DNA of 5,652 nucleotides from Gammaproteobacteria bacterium (GTDB lineage: Bacteria; Pseudomonadota; Gammaproteobacteria; CAISUE01): positions 1 through 5,652 of the forward strand of contig CANCKG010000057.1 in the NCBI GenBank assembly GCA_947378515.1. The letters are read 5' to 3'. Of this stretch, positions 1 through 5,652 are shown one piece after another (the first letter of the stretch is position 1; every line of letters starts with the position of its first letter). Both the position numbers and the translations under genes were made by a program. The notes beneath the pieces are model-generated. The model ran no database searches and was not told the DNA's origin. It was given only the letters and a program-made list of their open reading frames with translations.

Positions 1-1
1 T

Positions 2-583
2 GTCTTAAAAATGTTAGCTGATGCCACCAATGTCATTTCCGAAGGTGAAGTTCTACAATTATTATCTCGGCACAACCCTGATACCACCGAAAGTGCCTAT
101 CTCGATATCTTACGTTATAAAACAGGGACTTTATTCGCTGCTGCTACTCAAATTGGCGCTATATTAGCCGAGCAATCGACAGACACTATCCAAGCGATGC
201 GCCACTTTGGCGAAACATTGGGCATTGCTTTTCAATTCATTGACGACGCACTGGATTATTGTGCCAATGCTGAAACGCTTGGTAAAAGTTTAGGCGATGA
301 TTTAGCTGAAGGGAAAACCACGCTACCGTTGATTTACGCTCTACAACATGCTTCAGAAGCACAGTGCCACACGATACGTACCGCTTTATTAGAAGGTGAT
401 CGCACGGCGTTACCAGCAATTATCGACATCATTCAAGCATGTGACGCACTGACGTATACAACCACCCTTGCTGAAACCTATGCCTCTGTCGCTCGTAATT
501 TATTACTTACCCATCTTCCCGCATCCGCTTATCGTGACGCTATCGATGCGTTAATCACCCTCGCTGTTAAACGCGTGCGTTGA
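2..583 (+). CDS. ispB: Octaprenyl diphosphate synthase, C-terminal part (cut by window edge)
   Basis: Trans-polyprenyl diphosphate synthase that condenses isopentenyl diphosphate units onto an allylic primer, normally to make the C40 side chain of ubiquinone and menaquinone in gammaproteobacteria. The reading frame is open to the left edge (V-L-K precedes the first Met at 11), so that Met is internal and the gene starts outside the window. The visible 193 residues follow E. coli IspB closely: an ISEGEVLQL helix, a YKTGTLFAAA segment, the second aspartate-rich motif FQFIDDALD (DDALD at 242-256), then GKSLGDDLAEGKTTLPL, whose Asp and Lys residues bind diphosphate through magnesium. The first Asp-rich motif lies upstream of the window. 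The C terminus ends normally. The product chain length (C40) is inferred from similarity to IspB and is not read from the sequence. The gene converges on the speD-like gene. Confidence 0.93.
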   Translation, partial: VLKMLADATNVISEGEVLQLLSRHNPDTTESAYLDILRYKTGTLFAAATQIGAILAEQSTDTIQAMRHFGETLGIAFQFIDDALDYCANAETLGKSLGDDLAEGKTTLPLIYALQHASEAQCHTIRTALLEGDRTALPAIIDIIQACDALTYTTTLAETYASVARNLLLTHLPASAYRDAIDALITLAVKRVR

Positions 584-607
584 TCGCATCTTATGCACCC
601 AGAAAAT

Positions 608-644
608 AACCCAGAAATTCAGCTCTTGTCAAATTTTCGGGGTT
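608..644 (+). other. Imperfect hairpin in the ispB 3' region
   Basis: AACCC (608-612) pairs with GGGTT (640-644). After one A-G mismatch, GAAA (614-617) pairs with TTTC (635-638). No T-tract follows, so this is not an obvious intrinsic terminator. A second small hairpin, AGGCT-TGTT-AGCCT (654-667), lies just downstream. Both could be mRNA 3'-end structures or chance. The rest of the 178-bp gap from 584 to 761 holds only the terminator at 716-750. Confidence 0.3.
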
Positions 645-715
645 AAACAACTAAGGCTTGTTAGCCTAGCTGTTAAAAAAATGCGTTATCGCTTTACCGC
701 TCTCGACTCACTACG

Positions 716-750
716 AAAAAACGCTAGACGCATTATGTCTAGCGTTTGTT
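716..750. terminator. Bidirectional intrinsic terminator between ispB and speD
   Basis: A perfect 11-bp inverted repeat, AAACGCTAGAC (719-729) and GTCTAGCGTTT (737-747), encloses a 7-nt loop. On the minus strand the stem runs into six T residues (complement of A716-A721), which gives the speD-like transcript a classical Rho-independent terminator 15 bp after its stop codon. On the plus strand the stem ends in GTTTGTT, a weaker U-rich tail that can serve ispB. The convergent gene order fits a shared terminator. Confidence 0.85.
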
Positions 751-761
751 ATACGTTTCAT

Positions 762-1766
762 TCAGCGTAGAAGCCTTGCTTCCTCAGTTATGGCATCTAC
801 CCTATCAATACCCCGCTCTTTCACATGCAATACCATTGCTTTAGCATCTAAAGTACTTTGCATCTGACTCAATAAGGCCCGAATAAACGATTCGGATTCT
901 GAACAATACAGGTCTACCGGCGCATAATACAATTCTGGCCAAGAATGCACCGTCATATGAAAGCTTTTAGCCACAAAGGTCACACTTAAGCCTTGTGGTT
1001 GAAAAGGATGTTGAAATTTTTGAACATTTTTCAAACCTAATTGATCACAAAGATCGTTAAAAATTTCCACCATACTGTCAGCACAATTAATTTTAGTGCT
1101 ATCACAACCGTAAAATTCAGCAATGCCATGCCAACCAGTAGGCGTTAGCATTCGATCATTTCGCAATTTTTTAAAGAAAGCATGAACCGGTTTTTCTTCA
1201 CGAATCCCTAAACGCAGGCGTGCAGGGTCGGTACACCAACCGTCATTGTCCCGTGTATTTTCATGCAAACCACGCACTAATAATTGGCTATTAGTCACAC
1301 GCATTGGCAAACGCTGACACAGTTCGACGATAATGGCTTGTGGGTCTGCTACCCCACAGGTATAAGCATCGATCACCAAGCGGCCATCGGCATAACCATG
1401 TAAAATAATATGCGATTCTTGGATCACAATGGCTGCCACTAGGCTGCCATCGGCGAAGGCGTTAGCATACTGATACAAACGTGTTAAGCCAGCCGCATCG
1501 ACTGAAGCCTTTAAGTGCGCCAACAAGGATTCCATCGTGGGTATTTTGGCATTTGACAGCCAACTGGCTTCAACCAAAATATGCCGACCGATATAACGAT
1601 AAAGATCCAAAGGAAGCACTGCATGCTTGTGCAATCCCCCTAATAAACCAAGACGATACAACGAACCACTGAGTGTATGCTCTGCTTGCAAACGTGAATA
1701 TAAAGAATTCAATTTAATCGCGGGATTAAGCGTCACACGAGAACGATTTGAAAAAAGAGTAGGCAT
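762..1766 (-). CDS. speD: Tandem two-domain S-adenosylmethionine decarboxylase-like proenzyme
   Basis: A 334-residue protein built from two bacterial-type AdoMet decarboxylase (SpeD) domains, where class 1B bacterial enzymes have one of about 120-130 residues. This family self-cleaves at a Glu-Ser bond to create a pyruvoyl cofactor, and decarboxylates AdoMet to supply aminopropyl groups for spermidine. Domain 1 (about 58-168) starts with IGRHILVEA and keeps the cleavage pair E117-S118, H119, H123 and YTCG with C137. It lacks the WPE motif and is one residue short between Ser and Cys. Domain 2 (about 211-305) starts with WHGIAEFYGCD and has QPQGLS (S261) and HMTVHSWPE (H274, E278). Phe (F269) replaces the processing Ser, and the Cys is displaced to C288. 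A 55-residue N-terminal extension is unassigned. The ATG start is chosen although no clear Shine-Dalgarno is visible; GTG at codon 11 is no better. The gene lies 22 bp after yeiH and is probably co-transcribed with it. The substrate is inferred: some SpeD homologues have become arginine or ornithine decarboxylases. Confidence 0.82.
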   Translation of the reverse strand: MPTLFSNRSRVTLNPAIKLNSLYSRLQAEHTLSGSLYRLGLLGGLHKHAVLPLDLYRYIGRHILVEASWLSNAKIPTMESLLAHLKASVDAAGLTRLYQYANAFADGSLVAAIVIQESHIILHGYADGRLVIDAYTCGVADPQAIIVELCQRLPMRVTNSQLLVRGLHENTRDNDGWCTDPARLRLGIREEKPVHAFFKKLRNDRMLTPTGWHGIAEFYGCDSTKINCADSMVEIFNDLCDQLGLKNVQKFQHPFQPQGLSVTFVAKSFHMTVHSWPELYYAPVDLYCSESESFIRALLSQMQSTLDAKAMVLHVKERGIDRVDAITEEARLLR

Positions 1767-1788
1767 AATAGAAAAGTAAATCCAAACG

Positions 1789-2823
1789 TTAAGACAACCA
1801 CTGAGACACGACCAGGCTCAAGCCATAACCGCCGACCAATAACCAGACAAATAAGACAAAAGCAAAATACAGCGGTTTCAAACCGATTTGTTTAACTTTA
1901 ACAAAATTGGTTTCGATCCCTAAGGCTGCCATCGCCAAGGTTAAGACAAAGGTATCCAAATCATTGATACTGGTGACCAAACCCGCTGGCAATAATTGCA
2001 GCGAATTAAACGCGACAACGACAATGAATAACACCGCGAACCAAGGGATAGTCGCCATTATTTTAGGTTTAACCGTTTTAGTGCTCAAACGTGCTAACAC
2101 TATCCCTAGCACAATCAACATCGGCGCCAGAAGCATGACGCGTGTCATTTTAACGATCAAAGCGGTATTACCAGCATCCGGACTGACCTGGGCACCTGCC
2201 ACTAACACTTGCGCCACTTCATGAATCGTGGCACCCGCATAAATCGCATACTGGGTATCATTTAAACCCAACACACCTAAATGCTGAATATAAGGATAAA
2301 GAAACATCGCTAATGTGCCAAATAGCACCACACTGATCACTGCAAAGGCTGCTTTATACGGTTCACTTTTTAACACGCCTTCGGTGGCAAGCACCGCTGC
2401 CGCCCCACAAATCGCTGCCCCACTACTAATTAACAACGCCATATCGCGATCGAGCTTAAAGACTTTCATGCCAACCCAGGTGCCAATTAACATGGTTAAC
2501 ACAACGATTAACAGATCCAACACAAAGCCATTTAACCCAATGGCGATCACATCTTGAAAACTTAACCGAAAACCATAAAAAACAATAGCAACACGCAATA
2601 AACGTTTAGCAACAAATTGAATACCTGGGGTCCATTCATACGGCAAATGCTGACGCAATGTACTACCGTAGATCATCCCCAAAACGACAGCAATAACCAG
2701 CGGGCTAAAACCATGCGCTTTGATCCAAGGAATTCCGGCTAAATAATAACTGGATAAGGCAAATAGGCAGGTAAACAATATTCCATTAAAGGTGTGATGG
2801 CGATTTTTTTGACTAAACGGCAT
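1789..2823 (-). CDS. yeiH: YeiH family putative sulfate exporter (UPF0324), membrane protein
   Basis: A 344-residue polytopic inner-membrane protein of the YeiH/UPF0324 family (PF03601), close to the usual length of about 340-350. Roughly ten hydrophobic helices span residues 13 to 340. The family signatures are all present: SGAAICGAAAVLATE at 134-148, GATIHEVAQVLVAG at 197-210, KMTRVMLLAP at 225-234 and ALGIETN at 300-306. The family is often labelled a sulfate exporter, and in enterobacteria yeiH is controlled by the LysR-type regulator YeiE. The transported substrate here cannot be read from the sequence. The start is supported by GGGAAG six bases upstream. The gene is divergent from kup and is followed after 22 bp by the speD-like gene with no terminator between, so the two probably share one mRNA. 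No regulator gene lies nearby in the window. Confidence 0.93.
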   Translation of the reverse strand: MPFSQKNRHHTFNGILFTCLFALSSYYLAGIPWIKAHGFSPLVIAVVLGMIYGSTLRQHLPYEWTPGIQFVAKRLLRVAIVFYGFRLSFQDVIAIGLNGFVLDLLIVVLTMLIGTWVGMKVFKLDRDMALLISSGAAICGAAAVLATEGVLKSEPYKAAFAVISVVLFGTLAMFLYPYIQHLGVLGLNDTQYAIYAGATIHEVAQVLVAGAQVSPDAGNTALIVKMTRVMLLAPMLIVLGIVLARLSTKTVKPKIMATIPWFAVLFIVVVAFNSLQLLPAGLVTSINDLDTFVLTLAMAALGIETNFVKVKQIGLKPLYFAFVLFVWLLVGGYGLSLVVSQWLS

Positions 2824-2829
2824 GAGCTA

Positions 2830-2835
2830 CTTCCC
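2830..2835 (-). promoter_or_regulatory. Ribosome binding site of yeiH
   Basis: GGGAAG on the minus strand lies 6 nt before the ATG at 2823. It contains a GGAAG-like Shine-Dalgarno core and supports the chosen yeiH start. No comparably good site is visible before the speD-like gene or kup. Confidence 0.5.
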
Positions 2836-2855
2836 AGTAAATAATTATTAGTGTT

Positions 2856-2885
2856 ATTGTACCGATTTTTTCATTTGTCTGTCAT
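2856..2885 (-). promoter_or_regulatory. Candidate sigma70 promoter of yeiH-speD
   Basis: On the minus strand, ATGACA (2885-2880, 5/6 match to TTGACA) is followed after 18 bp by TACAAT (2861-2856, 5/6 match to TATAAT). Transcription would begin near 2849, inside a 10-bp AT palindrome AATAATTATT (2840-2849) that precedes the ribosome binding site. Predicted from sequence only. Confidence 0.45.
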
Positions 2886-2889
2886 TTGC

Positions 2890-2918
2890 TTTACAAGTTT
2901 AGCTTAACGGGCTACCCT
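2890..2918 (+). promoter_or_regulatory. Candidate sigma70 promoter of kup
   Basis: TTTACA (2890-2895, 5/6 match to TTGACA) and TACCCT (2913-2918, only 3/6 match to TATAAT) are separated by 17 bp. The weak -10 overlaps a small inverted repeat, GCTA-CCC-TAGC (2911-2921), that could be a regulator site. The -35 box is 4 bp from the -35 of the divergent yeiH promoter. The predicted leader before the kup ATG is only about 20 nt. Confidence 0.35.
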
Positions 2919-2946
2919 AGCGCTTTTAATCACATTGATCGTATTC

Positions 2947-4833
2947 ATGGCCGCTACAAAACTTGATAAATCGTTGATTCTAGGCGCCCTTGGCGTTGTT
3001 TATGGCGATATTGGCACTAGTCCTTTGTACACATTAAGCGCTTGCTTCGGCAATATCGCGGTTTCAGCAGCCAATATCTTAGGAGTGATGTCATTAATTT
3101 TTTGGTCACTGATTTTAGTGGTCTCGACTTGCTATGTCAGTGTCTTTCTCAATGCCAGTAACGATGGTGAAGGCGGCGTGTTGGCATTGTTGGGTTTGTT
3201 AAAGAAAAATAAAAAATCTTATCGTCTCCTTTTTTATATTGGCATTTTTGGCGCCGGCTTGTTAATCAGCGATGGCATGTTAACGCCGGCAATTTCCGTC
3301 ATCAGCGCGATGGAAGGTTTAACCGTTATTTCACCCTCTTTTAGCCATTATATTATTCCGCTTACCATTAGCATCTTACTGATACTGTTTTTCTGTCAAC
3401 GTTTTGGCACGCAAAAAATAGGTTTTAGCTTTGGACCGATATTATTGGTTTGGTTTATTGTCATTGGGCTATTTGGCTTACGACAAATTCATTTTCACCC
3501 GGAAATTTTAAAAGCACTCAATCCTTATTATGCGATCCAATTTTTTATCAATAATGGCTTCAAAGGTTGGCTGATCTTGGGCAGTGTTTTCCTATGTATC
3601 ACCGGTGCCGAAGCGATGTATGCCGATTTAGGCCAATTTGGTAAAACAGCCATTCGCTTAAGTTGGTTTTTTATTGTCTTACCGAGTTTACTCTTGTGTT
3701 TTTTTGGTGAAGGTGCCGATTTATTAGTCCATCCCGACCATATCCGTAATGCTTTTTATTTAAGCGCCCCAGAGTGGTGTCAGTTCCCATTGATTTTTTT
3801 AGCCGCACTGGCAACGATCATTGCGTCCCAATCAATCATTTCAGCCAGTTATTCGCTGACGCGTCAAGGCATCTTATTAGGCGTGATGCCGCGCTTAAAA
3901 GTCATTCAAACATCGATCGATCATTGCGGCCAAATTTATGTGCCACGAATTAATGCCATTTTTGCTATGGGCACAATTTTTTTAGTATTATTTTTTAAAT
4001 CATCCAATTCCTTAACGTCAGCCTATGGCATTGCGATCAATATGGAAATGTTGATCATGACGATTTTAGTCATTTATCTGGCTTACGAAAAATGGTCTTG
4101 GTCAAAACTGAAAATCATCAGTGTTTTTTTAGTCTTTGTCATCATTGACTTAGGCTTTTTAAGCTCTAATTTGTTTAAAATCCCTTCTGGCGGCTGGTTA
4201 CCGTTAGTCTTTGCCATGCTATGCTTGCTGGTCATGATCACTTGGCGCAAAGGTATTGCGTTATTACAGCAGACCTTTAAACAAAAAGCAGATCAAACTG
4301 GCAGCTCGCTGCTTGAACAAACAGAGGGACACGTCGGTCAGTTGCTGGCCGATTTAGAAGCCGTGCTAATTACCAATACCTATGATCACTCGGGCAGTTG
4401 TTTTTTAAAGTATTTTGATAATATGCACACCAAACCGCGTCATTGGTTAATCCTGACAGTGCTTATTGATTCTATTCCGCGGGTTGCCCCTAAAAACCGT
4501 TATGTTTTAAGTAAAACCGCAATGGGTGCTAGCCATTTAATCTTGCATTTTGGTTTTATGGAAACCATTCATATTCCTGACTATTTAGCTCAAATCAACC
4601 AACAATCTATCTTACCCTTCCAACTCAATTTGCAAAAATGCCTGTATTTTATTGAAGATATCGCTATTTCGCCAACTAGCCAAACGACGAAAAAAGTCCA
4701 CTCTATGTTTCAATGGCAAAAGAATTGGTTCATCTTCATGTTCAGCAATACCAGTAGTAGCTTAGCCAGTTTAGAATTCTTAAAATTACCAAAAGACCAA
4801 ACTATCATGATCGGTGCTTACGCAGATTTATAA
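2947..4833 (+). CDS. kup: Kup (Trk-like) low-affinity potassium uptake protein
   Basis: Proton-coupled potassium importer of the KUP/HAK/KT family (PF02705) in the inner membrane. It is 628 residues from the ATG at 2947, against about 622 in E. coli. The N-terminal signature GVVYGDIGTSPLY (residues 17-28 region) contains the Asp (D21) linked to proton coupling in E. coli Kup (D23). NDGEGG (72-77), the TPAISVISAMEG helix (113-124) and ITGAEAMYADLGQFG (218-232) are typical, and E123 and E222 are the likely counterparts of other transport-critical acidic residues. About twelve helices lie between residues 12 and 434. A cytosolic C-terminal domain follows (about 435-628) and includes HFGFMET and FLKLPKDQTIMIGA, matching the family end. 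A TTG codon at 2935, in frame, is an alternative start adding four residues (MIVF). ATG is preferred because KLDKSLILGALGVV then begins as in relatives. Neither start has a clear Shine-Dalgarno. The gene is intact and divergent from yeiH. Confidence 0.97.
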   Translation: MAATKLDKSLILGALGVVYGDIGTSPLYTLSACFGNIAVSAANILGVMSLIFWSLILVVSTCYVSVFLNASNDGEGGVLALLGLLKKNKKSYRLLFYIGIFGAGLLISDGMLTPAISVISAMEGLTVISPSFSHYIIPLTISILLILFFCQRFGTQKIGFSFGPILLVWFIVIGLFGLRQIHFHPEILKALNPYYAIQFFINNGFKGWLILGSVFLCITGAEAMYADLGQFGKTAIRLSWFFIVLPSLLLCFFGEGADLLVHPDHIRNAFYLSAPEWCQFPLIFLAALATIIASQSIISASYSLTRQGILLGVMPRLKVIQTSIDHCGQIYVPRINAIFAMGTIFLVLFFKSSNSLTSAYGIAINMEMLIMTILVIYLAYEKWSWSKLKIISVFLVFVIIDLGFLSSNLFKIPSGGWLPLVFAMLCLLVMITWRKGIALLQQTFKQKADQTGSSLLEQTEGHVGQLLADLEAVLITNTYDHSGSCFLKYFDNMHTKPRHWLILTVLIDSIPRVAPKNRYVLSKTAMGASHLILHFGFMETIHIPDYLAQINQQSILPFQLNLQKCLYFIEDIAISPTSQTTKKVHSMFQWQKNWFIFMFSNTSSSLASLEFLKLPKDQTIMIGAYADL

Positions 4834-4887
4834 AGCGATCCTCTCTTAAAATGGCACCACCGCTAAGTTGGGTATAAATCTAAATTA

Positions 4888-4959
4888 GAGCTATACCGTT
4901 TGCCATAGGTATATAGTAAATCACTAACCTCGCATCTTAAATGGCGAGCGGTATAGCTC
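4888..4959. repeat. Long imperfect hairpin downstream of kup
   Basis: Positions 4888-4906 and 4941-4959 pair over 19 bp. The outer 11 bp are perfect (GAGCTATACCG / CGGTATAGCTC), and the inner 8 bp contain two G-T wobbles on this strand. The 34-nt interior holds its own small hairpin: AGGT (4907-4910) with ACCT (4927-4930), and TAGT (4914-4917) with ACTA (4923-4926). No T-tract follows directly. The shape suits an intergenic palindromic repeat, a structured RNA or mRNA 3'-end protection. The family is not recognised. Confidence 0.6.
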
Positions 4960-5011
4960 ACCCGTTGGCACCAAAAATTGTTACCAGTGGCACAATCATT
5001 CCCGCGACTCA

Positions 5012-5048
5012 GAGGGCGACCCTAAGAGGTCTCCCCCACGGTTTTTTT
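5012..5048 (+). terminator. Candidate intrinsic terminator for kup
   Basis: GGGCGACC (5014-5021) pairs with GGTCTCCC (5028-5035) around a CTAAGA loop, with one C-T mismatch. G5012-C5037 can extend the stem after an A-C mismatch. Seven T residues follow at 5042-5048, but with a gap of a few bases (ACGG) after the stem, so efficiency is uncertain. It lies about 180 bp after the kup stop, and the hairpin at 4888-4959 would be included in the transcript. Confidence 0.45.
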
Positions 5049-5063
5049 GTATGTGCAAAAAAA
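5042..5063. repeat. T7G / CA7 inverted repeat
   Basis: TTTTTTTG (5042-5049) and CAAAAAAA (5056-5063) form a perfect 8-bp inverted repeat with a 6-nt spacer. The T7 half is also the tail of the candidate plus-strand terminator. On the minus strand the A7 half gives a T7 run, but no clear GC-rich stem precedes it there. Confidence 0.5.
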
Positions 5064-5217
5064 GAACTTTGGCGTTCGCTAAAAATAACTGTTAATCACT
5101 ATACATCAAAAAGCGGCTGTACCTGCTAAGCCTTCCGCTCGCAATGACCCTAAGCTGCGCCCCTCTTAACCATGGGTGGGCACCTAACGACAAGCGTCGC
5201 CCCTTGGAATAAATCCA

Positions 5218-5652
5218 TTACATCCGAAAAACGCCGAATGTCGTCGGTTCGATCGGAGCATTGAAACTAGCGGATAATGCCAACGCTAAGATCTTTCGCG
5301 TATCGAGAGGATCAATAATGCCATCGTCCCATAAGCGTGCACTAGAATAATAAGGATGGCCTTGAACATCATACTGAGCCTTCAATGGCTCTTTAAAGGC
5401 TGCTTCAGCTTCAATCGACCAATCGAGGTTTTTTTTAGTTTTGGCATCTCGGGTGATTTGTGCTAATACATTGGCGGCTTGCTCACCACCCATCACCGAT
5501 ATCCGGGCATTGGGCCACATCCATAAAAAACGCGGATTAAACGCTCTACCACACATGCCATAATTCCCCGCACCAAAACTACCACCGATGATTACGGTGA
5601 ATTTTGGCACATTGGCACAAGATACTGCGGTGACTAATTTAGCACCGTGTTT
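5218..5652 (-). CDS. mccB: Methylcrotonyl-CoA carboxylase beta subunit, C-terminal part (cut by window edge)
   Basis: Carboxyltransferase (beta) subunit of a biotin-dependent acyl-CoA carboxylase. It transfers the carboxyl group from biotin on the alpha subunit to 3-methylcrotonyl-CoA in leucine breakdown (also named liuB). The frame is open to the right edge, so only the last 144 residues are seen, beginning [22 protein letters not shown] codon at 5608-5610 is internal. Visible hallmarks are [35 protein letters not shown], then [20 protein letters not shown] and [18 protein letters not shown], ending in FGVFRM. These match the mitochondrial and bacterial MCC beta C terminus and fit it better than propionyl-CoA or acetyl-CoA carboxylases. 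Geranyl-CoA carboxylase beta is a close relative and cannot be fully excluded. The partner genes (alpha subunit, isovaleryl-CoA dehydrogenase) would be outside the window. No clear terminator follows the stop. Confidence 0.93.
   Translation of the reverse strand, partial: KHGAKLVTAVSCANVPKFTVIIGGSFGAGNYGMCGRAFNPRFLWMWPNARISVMGGEQAANVLAQITRDAKTKKNLDWSIEAEAAFKEPLKAQYDVQGHPYYSSARLWDDGIIDPLDTRKILALALSASFNAPIEPTTFGVFRM

Larger units (their letters stand above)
4834..5217. other. 384-bp intergenic stretch between convergent kup and mccB
   Basis: No convincing gene is seen here. A 62-codon ORF at 4941-5129 begins inside the hairpin and shows no domain, so it is left out. The stretch holds the hairpin at 4888-4959, a candidate terminator at 5012-5048 and a T7/A7 inverted repeat at 5042-5063. 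It also has a near-repeat of TCTTAAA(A)TGGC (4844-4855 and 4935-4945) and a 9-bp direct repeat GACCCTAAG (5018-5026 and 5146-5154). Near mccB, CGAC-AAGC-GTCG (5188-5199) can fold, flanked by GGG (5178-5180) and CCC (5200-5202), but no T-tract follows on the minus strand. The density of short repeats suggests degenerate mobile or repeat-element DNA. That is an inference. Confidence 0.55.

Noticed and set aside
237..419. 60-codon minus-strand ORF
   Set aside because: Antisense shadow within ispB, where the plus-strand protein match is unambiguous.
584..761. Small gene or RNA gene between ispB and speD
   Set aside because: Only short hairpins and the terminator are visible. No ORF with a start signal and no tRNA-like fold was found.
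1481..1672. 63-codon plus-strand ORF
   Set aside because: Antisense to the speD-like gene, with no domain or start signal.
762..1766. SpeD-like protein as simply an inactive enzyme
   Set aside because: Domain 2 alone looks dead, but domain 1 keeps the Glu-Ser processing pair and Cys. The residues missing from domain 1 are present in domain 2, so a split active site explains the pattern better.
1907..2224. 105-codon plus-strand ORF (also 2315-2557)
   Set aside because: Antisense shadow of yeiH. The Thr/Ala/Asn-rich composition is what results from reading a membrane-protein gene on the wrong strand.
4941..5129. 62-codon plus-strand ORF after kup
   Set aside because: It starts inside the 3' arm of a hairpin, has no ribosome binding site or recognisable domain, and lies in repeat-like DNA. 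Most likely an accidental frame.
5246..5254. GGTTCGATC, like a tRNA T-loop
   Set aside because: It lies inside the conserved mccB coding end, and no acceptor or anticodon stem can be built around it.
5608..5610. GTG as the start of the carboxylase gene
   Set aside because: The frame continues upstream to the window edge with conserved carboxylase residues ([14 protein letters not shown]), so it is an internal valine.

Overview
The window looks like a chromosomal segment of a moderately AT-rich gammaproteobacterium. Each gene resembles gammaproteobacterial versions: an IspB-type polyprenyl synthase, YeiH, Kup and a methylcrotonyl-CoA carboxylase beta subunit. A Legionellales/Coxiellaceae-like host would fit the base composition and gene mix. 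That is an impression from protein style, not a proof.

Layout, left to right. The end of ispB (+, cut by the left edge) converges on a speD-family gene (-), and a perfect 11-bp bidirectional terminator lies between them. The speD-like gene is the distal member of a likely two-gene minus-strand unit, yeiH-speD, with 22 bp between the genes. yeiH is divergent from a full-length kup potassium transporter gene (+), and the space between them holds candidate back-to-back promoters. kup then converges on the 3' end of a carboxylase beta subunit gene (-, cut by the right edge). About 384 bp separate these two. That stretch carries no convincing gene but has a long imperfect hairpin, a candidate terminator, a T7/A7 inverted repeat and short repeated motifs, and looks like degenerate repeat-element DNA.

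The most notable object is the speD-family protein. It is 334 residues long and consists of two tandem bacterial-type AdoMet decarboxylase domains. The first domain keeps the Glu-Ser processing site and the catalytic Cys. The second has lost the processing serine but keeps the counterparts of the Ser, His and Glu that the partner subunit supplies in bacterial dimers. The same split between halves is known in the eukaryotic (human-type) enzyme. This bacterial protein therefore appears to be a fused, asymmetric AdoMet decarboxylase, sitting downstream of a membrane transporter of unknown substrate.

The genes do not form one pathway. They cover quinone side-chain synthesis (ispB), probable polyamine or AdoMet metabolism (speD-like), an uncharacterised exporter family (yeiH), potassium uptake (kup) and leucine/isovalerate catabolism (mccB).
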